From assembly GCA_038238015.1 (NCBI GenBank), contig JBBRYA010000031.1, forward strand, positions 1 to 39,838: a DNA stretch of 39,838 nt, given 5' to 3'. Shown piece by piece: positions 1 to 6,508 of the stretch. Within the stretch, counting starts at the first letter, position 1. Every line of letters begins with the position of its first letter. A program made the position numbers and the translations under genes. Below the pieces are notes generated by a model. The model saw only the letters and a program-made list of their open reading frames with translations. It did not search any database and had not been told where the DNA came from. The stretch is from DASQFQ01 sp038238015. GTDB lineage: Bacteria > Actinomycetota > Thermoleophilia > Solirubrobacterales > Solirubrobacteraceae.

Positions 1-85
1 ACGCCAACCACCCCTTCGCCGCCCCCCTCGATCGCTCAACCAAGCGAGGGTCCGGCTCCACCCGGACGCCTCCGCCGACACGCCC

Positions 86-132
86 GGGGGGTCAATTTTC
101 AACCGGCAGAGGGGGGTCAGTTTTCACCCGGC
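86..132. repeat. Two tandem 22-bp repeats, probable IS edge
   Basis: Copies at 86-107 and 111-132 match at 20 of 22 positions. Each has six G, then GTCA, one variable base, TTTTCA, one variable base and CCGGC. The period is 25 bp. From memory, short repeats with a GTCA-n-TTTTCA core lie at the edges of IS21-type (istA/istB) elements in high-GC actinobacteria, so this is probably an IS end or scar. The repetition is directly visible; the IS link is inference. Confidence 0.5.
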
Positions 133-300
133 GCCGACAAGGTAGATGCTTGCCGATATCAGGATGCGCCTCATGGCTTGAGCGTAACCGTCGCTTCATC
201 GCCGGGTCTACGCTCCGCCGATGACGCCCAACGGCGAGCCGCTGGCTCCCGGTAGGACGCGCGTAGCACGCGGCGCACCGCCAGAGTTCAGTGGCTGACC

Positions 301-306
301 TAGGAT
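301..306 (+). promoter_or_regulatory. -10 box of leaderless GNAT gene
   Basis: TAGGAT ends 6 nt before the ATG at 313. There is no room for a ribosome binding site, so transcription would begin at or next to the start codon. The same arrangement recurs at several genes in this window. Confidence 0.45.
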
Positions 307-312
307 CGAGGC

Positions 313-887
313 ATGAGCGTCTCACTGGCGCACCAGAGCGATCGAGACGAGGTCATCTCTACCCTGGTTTCAGCCTTCGTTGACGACCCGGTCGAGCGGT
401 GGCTGTATCCCGAGTCAGAGCAGTACCGGGCGCATTTTCCCGAGTTCGTCGCGGCGTTCGGGGGCGAGGCCTTCCGCCAGCAGAGCGTCTGGACACTTAG
501 CGAGTTCACGGCAGTCGCCCTCTGGCTGGCACCGGACACCCAACCAGACGGCGAAGCGATCACCACGGTCCTCCGCCAGAGCGTCTCCCCCGCCAGCACG
601 CCGACATGTTCGCGGTACTCGAGCAGATGGACGAAGGCCACCCGACGTTCCCGCACTGGTATCTGCCCTGGCTGGGAGTCCACCCCGCCCGCCAAGGAAC
701 GGGCCTCGGTGGGCAGTTGCTCAGACATTGCCTGACGCACGTCGACGCGGATCATCTTCCCGCATTCCTCGAAACCCCCAATCCACGCACCGTGCCCTTC
801 TACGAGCGTCACGGGTTCGAGGTCACCGGCGTCGCGCAAGCCGGAACATGCCCGCCGGTCACCTTGATGCTCAGAGCGGGAAGCTAG
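313..887 (+). pseudogene. GNAT N-acetyltransferase, one frameshift
   Basis: This is an acetyl-CoA-dependent N-acetyltransferase gene split over two frames. The first frame starts at ATG 313 and gives the N-terminal half (about residues 1-92). After about 590 the protein continues in another frame to the TAG at 885-887. That second part holds the acetyl-CoA loop (HPARQGTGLGGQLL) and the C-terminal GNAT motif (NPRTVPFYERHGFEV). One missing base near the five-C run at 587-591 would join the halves into a protein of about 191 aa, normal for GNAT. The substrate cannot be told. It is either a real pseudogene or a homopolymer sequencing error. Confidence 0.8.
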
Positions 888-1354
888 TCCTGAAGCTGGC
901 GTCGTCGGCACAACTCAGCGAGTCTGGATTCCCGAAAGCCGACTCGACACGCACTGCCGCTTCGCGCGATGAGCGGCGGCATGTTGGCTGTCGCGCTTTC
1001 TGAGATCAGCGGCCAGCAGGGTGTTGCCCCGAGTGAGTTACCTCTCCCGCTTCATGTTCAAGTGCGTGGCACTAGTCAGCCCACCAGTCGCGCTGGCCCT
1101 CGACGTCTTCGCGCCGAGCCTCGTCGAGACGCGGTCAGCGGCCGGCACGAATGATGGACTCGGAAGAGGCGCCTGGGAGCGGATCACGCCCAGGGGCCCA
1201 ACAGACACTTGATACCCGCGGGGGTCGACTGTTTGGCCGCGCAAGTTCCACCGAAGCGGGTCAGGTCCACACGATCGAAAGAGCGTGTGACTCGCGTCGA
1301 GCGCGGCGTGCTCGAACGAGGCCTGAGCAGAGCGCGCGGCGTAGACTCGCGCCC
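888..1354. other. 467-bp gap without a recognised gene
   Basis: No convincing protein or RNA gene is visible. The frame of the downstream thioredoxin-like protein stays open upstream to about 1151, but that part does not look conserved and is rich in R, S and T. A 6-bp inverted repeat (1172-1177 and 1189-1194) could act as a terminator after the GNAT gene. Confidence 0.4.
1342..1347 (+). promoter_or_regulatory. -10 box of the selenoprotein operon
   Basis: TAGACT ends 7 nt before the ATG at 1355, and no Shine-Dalgarno sequence precedes that ATG. This fits a leaderless transcript. It supports 1355 as the true start instead of the upstream in-frame codons. No clear -35 box is seen. Confidence 0.45.
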
Positions 1355-2836
1355 ATGGCGGTTGAGCTGTTGGTGCTCGTCAAGCACGATTGCGAGACCT
1401 GCGCGACGTTGGCGCCAGCGCTCGACGCCGCCGCGGCCGCGGGCGCGCCGGTGCGGATTCTGTCGCAGTCCGACGGCGATCAGACCGCGGCGTGGGCTCG
1501 ACGGCTCGGCCTTGCCGCGGTCCCGGAGGTGGACGAGGAGCTGCGGACGTCCGAGCGGTTCGATCCGGCGGCGGTGCCGACCGTTCTGCTGCTCGATGGC
1601 GGGGACGAGCGCGACCGGGTCGAGGGTCTGCACCGTGACCGCTTGGACGAGCTGTTTGCGGCCGCGGGCGCCACGCTCCCGCACGACGGCCTCCCGGCGC
1701 TGCGGCCCGGCTGCGCATCCAAGACGCGCGACCCGGACGTGGCGGCGCGCCTGTCGGCGCGGCGGGCCCGCGCGGAGGGCCGGATCCGTTCGCGCGAGCT
1801 GCGGATCGGCGCGCTCGAGGATCCCGCCGAGGCGCTGCACGCTCGCGGCCTCACGGACGGTCTCCCGGTCGTTCCGCCCACGCCAGAGCGCGTCGTCGCG
1901 ATGCTCGAGCACACGGCGCGCGACCCGCAGGAGGTCGTGGGCACCGTCCCGCCCTACGGGGGCGAGGCGACCGTCGAGAAGGTCGCGGTCAACGCGGTGA
2001 TGGCTGGCTGCGCCGGGCCGGAGCTGCCGATCGTGCTCGCCGCGGTCCAGGCGGCGTGCCGCGAGGCGTTCGCGCTCCACGGGCTCGTCTCGACGACTCA
2101 TCCCGCGGGCCCGCTGGTGATCGTCTCGGGGCCTTATGCCGCGGAGGCCGGCATGAACGCGGCGGGCAACGTGCTCGGGCAGGGCAATCGCGCGAACCTG
2201 ACGATCGGGCGCGCGCTGCAGCTCGTCGTCCGCAACGTCGGCGGCGGCCGGCCCGGTGTGGAGGACCGGGCGGCCCACGGTCAGGCGGGCAAGGTGGGCG
2301 CGGCGTTCGCCGAGCGGCTCGAGGACTCGCCGTTCGGGGGGCTGGCGCAGGATCGCGGGGTGCCGGAGGGCGAGACGGGGGTGACGCTGCTGGCGGCTGA
2401 GGCGCCGCGGCTGGTCGTCGACCAGCTCGCGCGCGAGCCCGAGGGCCTGTGCGCATCGCTCGCGCCGGCGCTCGAGTCGGTGGCGCACCCGAAGCAGCGG
2501 TTGGCGTGGGACGTGCTGGTGCTGCTCGGGCCCGAGCATGGCCGGATCTTCACCCGCGCCGGCTGGGATCGCGCGCGCGTGCGCGAGGAGCTCTTCACGC
2601 ACACGATGGCGCCGGCACGGCAGCTCGTCCGCGGCGCCGGCGGCTCGCCCGAGGGCATTGAGGACCGGCTCGTCAGCGACCCGGAGATGCTGGTGGCCAA
2701 GTTCGCGGGGCCCGAGCGCATCCTGCTGGCCCACGCGGGCGGCGACGCCGGGCTTTTCTCGATGGTCTTCGGCTCGTGGGTCGCGGGCGAGATGGGATCG
2801 ACGCCGGTGAGCGTGAGCGTGGACCCGTGGCGATGA
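1355..2836 (+). CDS. Thioredoxin-like protein, partner of UGSC selenoprotein
   Basis: The product has 493 aa. Residues 1-110 look like a thioredoxin fold: a beta strand leads into C13-E-T-C16, and AVPTV near residue 75 resembles the cis-proline loop. Residues about 160-490 form a second domain that I cannot assign to a named enzyme. It begins LHARGLTDGLPVVPPTPERV and includes the stretch VMAGCAGPELP with Cys219. No signal peptide is visible, so it is probably cytosolic. The stop codon overlaps the ATG of the selenoprotein gene (ATGA at 2833-2836), which implies translational coupling and joint function. A plausible role is to reduce, or use as partner, the selenol protein encoded next. That role is inference; the fold and the coupling are visible. 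Confidence 0.75.
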   Translation: MAVELLVLVKHDCETCATLAPALDAAAAAGAPVRILSQSDGDQTAAWARRLGLAAVPEVDEELRTSERFDPAAVPTVLLLDGGDERDRVEGLHRDRLDELFAAAGATLPHDGLPALRPGCASKTRDPDVAARLSARRARAEGRIRSRELRIGALEDPAEALHARGLTDGLPVVPPTPERVVAMLEHTARDPQEVVGTVPPYGGEATVEKVAVNAVMAGCAGPELPIVLAAVQAACREAFALHGLVSTTHPAGPLVIVSGPYAAEAGMNAAGNVLGQGNRANLTIGRALQLVVRNVGGGRPGVEDRAAHGQAGKVGAAFAERLEDSPFGGLAQDRGVPEGETGVTLLAAEAPRLVVDQLAREPEGLCASLAPALESVAHPKQRLAWDVLVLLGPEHGRIFTRAGWDRARVREELFTHTMAPARQLVRGAGGSPEGIEDRLVSDPEMLVAKFAGPERILLAHAGGDAGLFSMVFGSWVAGEMGSTPVSVSVDPWR

Positions 2837-3357
2837 GTGAGCTCGTGATCCTCGACCCCACGGCCGAGCACGACGCGGCCGCGAGCCGCCCGCTCGCCGG
2901 CGCGCTGCACGCGGACGGCGGCGCGCGCATCGCCCTGCTCGACATCCGTAAGCCGCGCGGCGACGTCTTCCTCGACGAGCTCGAACGGCTCCTCCGGGAG
3001 CGCGGCCACGAGATCGAGCGGACGGCCAAGCCGACGTTCACCAGGCCAGCGCCCGCGGACCTGCGGCGCGAGATCGCCGAGCGCTGCGACGCGGTCATCG
3101 AGGCGCTGGCCGATTGAGGCTCGTGCGTGTCGTGCGGTCTGCGCGACGTGCTCGAGTTCGAGACGCTCGACACACCGGCGGTCCTCGTCGCCTCCGACGC
3201 CTTCACCCGCGCGGCGGAGGATCAGTCCGCCAACCTCGGGCAACCCGCGATCCGGCGCGTCTTCGTTCCGCACCCGGTGCAGGACCGGACCGACGACGAG
3301 CTGCGGGCCGCCGCTCGGACCGCCGTGGACGAGGTGCTCGCGCGCCTGGCGCCCTAG
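2833..3357 (+). CDS. UGSC-family selenoprotein (in-frame TGA = Sec95)
   Basis: One frame runs from ATG 2833 to TAG 3355-3357, interrupted only by TGA at 3115-3117. Read as selenocysteine, it gives 174 aa with Sec95 in D-U-G-S-C-V-S-C (Sec95, Cys98, Cys101). This matches the UGSC (seleno)protein family, in which other members keep D-U/C-G-S-C. The halves before and after the TGA both look like that family: IALLDIRKPRGDVFLDELE before, and VLVASDAFTRAAEDQ and VFVPHPVQD after. A hairpin with the bacterial SECIS layout follows the TGA. U-x-x-C suggests a thiol/selenol redox site, but the reaction is unknown. Automatic annotation would give a 94-aa protein plus an orphan ORF from 3127. Sec insertion needs SelA, SelB, SelD and tRNA-Sec, none of which is in this window. 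Confidence 0.88.
3115..3147 (+). promoter_or_regulatory. SECIS-like element after the Sec UGA
   Basis: The UGA is 3115-3117. Downstream, GTCGTGC (3129-3135) pairs with GCGCGAC (3141-3147) over seven positions, one of them a U-G wobble, and closes a GGTCT loop at 3136-3140. The loop occupies +19 to +23 after the UGA. As I recall it, the E. coli fdhF SECIS has the same GGUCU at the same distance. The U at 3133, opposite G3143, could take the place of the bulged U that SelB reads. This is the element expected to recruit SelB with Sec-tRNA. Confidence 0.78.
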
Positions 3358-3462
3358 GCCGAGTACCCACATCTCTGCCCGCCGCGGAGCTCGGCTGCGC
3401 GGCGAACGTCCACGCGGTTTGCGCAGTCAGCGGCGCGCCGGCCTGCCGTCAGACGCCCCCGG

Positions 3463-3968
3463 CCTCAGGCGGTGTGCGGGTCGTAGGCGAGCGAATCGTA
3501 GGGCAGGTCGGGGTGCTCGCCGCGGTCGGAGAGGTCATAGGTTGCGCATCCGTCCCCGGGGTTGGTCGAAGGCGACCGCGCGCGTCAGCGTGAACGGCCG
3601 CGCCGGCTCGGCTCCGTCGAGCAGCTCGGCCAGCGGCTGGAGATGTAGCCCATCGCGCTCATCGCCCGCACGCGGCTCGCAAACAGCTCCTGGCCGACGA
3701 ACAGCGCGTTATCGCGCAGCGCTTCGGCCAGCGAACCGGGAACGTCCTCCAGCGTCCCCGCCTCATCCCTGGCCCAGGCGGCGAGCTCGTAGGTGCTGCG
3801 ATCGATGATCGCGACGCGCGTGTAGAAGCCGTAGAAGACCTGGTGCAGGGCATCGGCCTGCTCATCCTCGGGAAGGTCGTCGACGTACGCCTTCAGGCTG
3901 TCGACCAGCGAGGGGACGGCGGCAGTGGCTTGATCATCGGGGGTCATGACCGACCAGGCTCCGCTCAC
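3463..3968 (-). pseudogene. Uncharacterised protein gene with two frameshifts
   Basis: A start at GTG 3968 (or ATG 3947, giving MTPDDQATAAVPSLV) opens a natural-looking acidic helical protein (LKAYVDDLPEDEQADALHQV). The frame breaks near 3655. Continuing one base over gives ERDGLHLQPLAELLDGAEPA, and a second shift near 3540 gives DLSDRGEHPDLPYDSLAYD and a stop at 3463-3465. With both shifts repaired it would be about 168 aa. I do not recognise the family. The GTG overlaps the TGA of the gene upstream (GTGA, 3965-3968), so the two were probably one operon. It is either decayed or affected by indel errors. Confidence 0.5.
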
Positions 3969-4321
3969 CCCGTCGGGCTGTCAAGAACTTCGCCCGTCTT
4001 CCAGTTCGTCGCGTCCAGTCCAGCACGAGGCCGTCGAGCGCAGGGATCGCGTCGGCTGCCTCCAGGGCGTCGAGCGCCACCGAATCGCGGACCTCCGGCG
4101 GCGCCCCGACCACCAGCGCCACGTACGCCTCTCCGGAGGCCTTCACCGTGACCGTGACCGCGATCGCCGCCAGGGGCACGATGCTCGCAGGTCGGCGTCG
4201 GCGTCGGCGACTGCACCCCAGCGGCGAGACGCGCTCGCGCGGCTCGCCGCCCTCGTCGAGCGGAGCGGGCAGCCTGCCATGCGGCGATGATTTCGGCACG
4301 GCGCGAGAGTCTCAACCCCAT
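3965..4321 (-). pseudogene. Degraded hypothetical gene, mixed frames
   Basis: No single frame gives a convincing protein, but pieces in different frames do. The start is MGLRLSRRAEIIAAW from ATG 4321. A middle part in another frame reads VTVTVKASGEAYVALVVGA and DALEAADAIPALDGLVLD. The end, back in the first frame, is ATNWKTGEVLDSPTG with a TGA at 3965-3967. The end overlaps the start of the next reverse-strand gene by GTGA, which supports that final frame. The family is unknown. At least two shifts are needed to restore it. Confidence 0.35.
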
Positions 4322-4356
4322 ACGCTGACGTGACGAACAGCCAAAGGACGTGAACG

Positions 4357-5103
4357 ATGCCCGAGCACAAGACTGGAACCCGCGAGGACTGGCAGGCGGC
4401 TCGCAGTGAGCTTGCCAAGCTGGAGGCCGAGCACGCCGAGCTCGGCCAGAAGGTGACTGAGCAGCGGCGCGAGCTTCCGTGGGTCGCCGTGGAGCAGGAG
4501 TACCGGTTCGACACCGAGGACGGCCCGAAAACGCTCGCCGAGCTGTTCGACGGGCGCTCGCAGCTGCTCGCCTACAACATCATGTTCGGTCCCGACTACG
4601 AGCTCGGCGCGTGCCCTGGCTGTTCGAACCTGGGGGATGAGCTCGACGCCACGCGCGTGCATCTGAACCACCGCGACGTCACGTTGATCTGCTTCTCGCG
4701 CGCGCCGATCGATCGGCTGACCGCCTACAAGCAGCGGATGGGCTGGCAGTTCCCGTACGTCTCCACCGACGGGACGGAGTTCCCGTTCGACTTCGGGCTC
4801 GCTCTCAAGCCCGAGCAGGCGCAGGCGATTCCCGAGATCAAGCAGATGGTCGACAACCCGCCTGGGTGGCTCGAGGAGTGGGGACAGCAGGTAGGGGCCA
4901 AGCTCGAGGACGGCTTGCGCGAGGGGCCGGGCTTCATCGCCTTCGCGCGCGACAACGGGAGCGTCTACCACACCTACACGGTGACCGCGCCCGATCCCTT
5001 CGTCGCGCCGTACCACTCGTTCCTGCTCCAGCGGACGCCCATGGCCGGAGCCGAGGAGCCCCGCGCCTGGCGCAAGGACGAGTACCCGGACTCACCGCGG
5101 TAG
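4357..5103 (+). CDS. DUF899 family thioredoxin-like protein
   Basis: The 248-aa product belongs to the DUF899 family (thioredoxin-fold, AhpC-like). An N-terminal helical region (EELAKLEAEHAELGQKV-like) is followed by the conserved core: PKTLAELFDGRSQLLAYNIM, then ACPGCSNLGDEL with two cysteines in CPGC, then the C-terminal GPGFIAFARDNGSVYHTYT. AAAGGA at 4343-4348 sits 8 nt before ATG 4357. DUF899 proteins have no settled biochemical role but look like redox proteins. The stop (5101-5103) shares a base with the GTG of the YCII gene, so the two are translated together. Such genes often lie near SigJ/ECF41-type sigma factors, and one is encoded nearby on the other strand. Confidence 0.87.
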   Translation: MPEHKTGTREDWQAARSELAKLEAEHAELGQKVTEQRRELPWVAVEQEYRFDTEDGPKTLAELFDGRSQLLAYNIMFGPDYELGACPGCSNLGDELDATRVHLNHRDVTLICFSRAPIDRLTAYKQRMGWQFPYVSTDGTEFPFDFGLALKPEQAQAIPEIKQMVDNPPGWLEEWGQQVGAKLEDGLREGPGFIAFARDNGSVYHTYTVTAPDPFVAPYHSFLLQRTPMAGAEEPRAWRKDEYPDSPR

Positions 5104-5414
5104 TGGCCAACTACGCATTGATCCTTGTCCGCGGCCCGGCCTGGGACGAGGCGCTCAGCATCCGCGAACAGCGCCAGTGGGACGCGCACGCCGCGTTCAT
5201 GGACCGCCTCGTCGGTGACGGCTTCATCCTGCTCGGCGGCCCAGTCGGCGACGGTCGCCGCACGCTGCACGTAATCGAGGCGGCCGACGAGGACGAGATT
5301 CGTCGTTGCCTCGCCGATGACCCTTGGGCGCAAGCTGGACTGCTAGAGATCGGCTCCGTCCAGCCGTGGGCGCTCTGGCTCGACTTTCGCACCGCCACAA
5401 CCAGCGACGCGTAG
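5103..5414 (+). CDS. YCII-related protein
   Basis: This is a 103-aa YCII/YciI-type ferredoxin-like protein read from GTG 5103, which overlaps the TAG of the DUF899 gene. The typical layout is visible: a first strand (YALILVRGPAW), the R-E-Q-x-x-W-D-A-H-A-A-F-M helix with a conserved histidine, FILLGGPVGDG, and LADDPWAQAGLLEIGSVQPW at the end. Such proteins are small dimers of uncertain function. Start-stop overlap is the main reason for choosing the GTG. Confidence 0.82.
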   Translation: MANYALILVRGPAWDEALSIREQRQWDAHAAFMDRLVGDGFILLGGPVGDGRRTLHVIEAADEDEIRRCLADDPWAQAGLLEIGSVQPWALWLDFRTATTSDA

Positions 5415-5500
5415 GTCTCGGTGAGCGGCACCCGGTCAATGTTCACGACAACTGCGTCGCGGACTCCGGTGTTGTTTGTTGGATGCTGTTACGCGCTACG

Positions 5501-6307
5501 TCACAGCGCCGTAAGGTCGAGCGCCGCGAGCCGGTCGGGGTCGCGCAGGACGTGCATCTCGAGGATCCTGCCGCCGCGGATCGTGAAGCCGAGCACCGAG
5601 AAGGGCCGGCCGTCGTCGAGCGCGATGAACCCGGGCGAGCCGTTGACGAGCACCGGGCGCACGTCGAGGGCGAGCCGTGAGAACGCCTGCGCTCCGCGGG
5701 CGACCGCAGTGGCGCCGCGCAGCACCGCGGAGCGCTCCGGATGGCCTGCGCCGCCGTCTGACCGGAGCACGACATCCGGGTCGAGCACCGCGACCAAGGC
5801 GTCGAAGTCCCCGCCGCGAGCCGCGGCGAGGAACGCGTCGGCGACCTCGCGCTGGCGCGCGCGATCGGCGTCGGGCTCGACCGGCGCGCTTCGCACGCGC
5901 CGGCGCGCCCGGCTCGCGAGCTGACGCGCCGCCGGCTCCGAGCGGCCGACGATCGGCGCGATCTCCTCGAACGGCACCGCGAACATGTCGTGCAGGACGA
6001 ACGCGAGCCGCTCGGCGGGCGGCAGGGTCTCCAGCACGACGAGCAGCGCGAGCCCTACGGAGTCGGCCAGCACGGCTTCGCGCTCAGGGTCGGTCGCGTC
6101 GTCGCGGGTCAGGAGCGGCACCGGGAAGCGCTCCTCGAGCGGATCCTCGCGGCGCGCCGAACGCGAGCGCAGCATGTTCAGGCACACGCGCGCGACGATC
6201 GTCGTCAGCCACGCCCTCTGGTTCTCGACGGCGCCGGGGTCGGCACGGCTGACGCGCAGCCAGCCCTCCTGGACCGCGTCCTCGGCCTCGCTGCGCGACC
6301 CGAGCAT
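5501..6307 (-). CDS. SigJ-like ECF sigma factor, 5' truncated
   Basis: From ATG 6307 the product has 268 aa: region 2 (MLGSRSEAEDAVQEGWLRV), region 4 (LETLPPAERLAFVLHDMFAV and the HTH EEIAPIVGRSEPAARQLASR), and a SnoaL-like C-terminal domain. The usual region-2 start (THLRAVAYR) is still encoded in frame just upstream to about 6332. The frame then continues without any ATG, GTG or TTG before a TAG near 6447, so the normal N-terminus is missing. At the same spot a RidA-like fragment begins on the other strand. The gene may still be expressed from ATG 6307 but lacks part of region 2. The C-terminal motifs are weaker than in the sigma factor at 21625. Confidence 0.75.
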   Translation of the reverse strand: MLGSRSEAEDAVQEGWLRVSRADPGAVENQRAWLTTIVARVCLNMLRSRSARREDPLEERFPVPLLTRDDATDPEREAVLADSVGLALLVVLETLPPAERLAFVLHDMFAVPFEEIAPIVGRSEPAARQLASRARRRVRSAPVEPDADRARQREVADAFLAAARGGDFDALVAVLDPDVVLRSDGGAGHPERSAVLRGATAVARGAQAFSRLALDVRPVLVNGSPGFIALDDGRPFSVLGFTIRGGRILEMHVLRDPDRLAALDLTAL

Positions 6308-6328
6308 CCGGTAGGCGACCGCGCGCAG

Positions 6329-6496
6329 GTGGGTACGACCGTCCTCGTGGCCGACATGGCCGGCTTCGGCGAGGTCAACGATCTCTTCGCCGAGGCCTTC
6401 CCGACCGAGCCTCCGGCCCGGATGACGTTGCAGGTGCCGCTGCCCCTAGGCCTGCTGATCTCCATCGGCTGCGTCGCGATCGTCGATTCGGCGTAG
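6329..6496 (+). pseudogene. RidA/YjgF C-terminal fragment
   Basis: The frame from GTG 6329 to TAG 6494-6496 encodes 55 residues matching the C-terminal half of RidA-family enamine/imine deaminases: TTVLVADMAGFGEVNDLF, then FPTEPPARMTLQV with the family arginine in PPAR, and a final hydrophobic strand (SIGCVAIVD). The first 70 or so residues of a normal 125-130 aa RidA protein are absent. The fragment meets the 5' end of the reverse-strand sigma factor gene, so a deletion or misjoin at about 6329-6335 removed the start of both genes. Confidence 0.7.
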
Positions 6497-6508
6497 CTCC
6501 GCGTAGCG

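Larger units (their letters stand above)
1..312. other. Window edge without a convincing gene
   Basis: A reading frame is open from base 3 to a TGA at 222-224, but I do not recognise its product, and it runs through the tandem repeats at 86-132. It may be the tail of an IS gene or simply non-coding. A perfect 6-bp hairpin (arms 50-55 and 62-67, loop 56-61) lies just before the repeats. The GNAT gene begins at 313. Confidence 0.35.

Noticed and set aside
3115..3117. TGA as a nonsense mutation in a pseudogene
   Set aside because: The frame is intact on both sides, the motif is exactly UGSC and a SECIS-like hairpin follows. A chance stop would not be expected to show all of these.
2281..3372. 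363-aa reverse frame across the selenoprotein gene
   Set aside because: It has no family resemblance, whereas the forward frame with TGA gives the UGSC motif.
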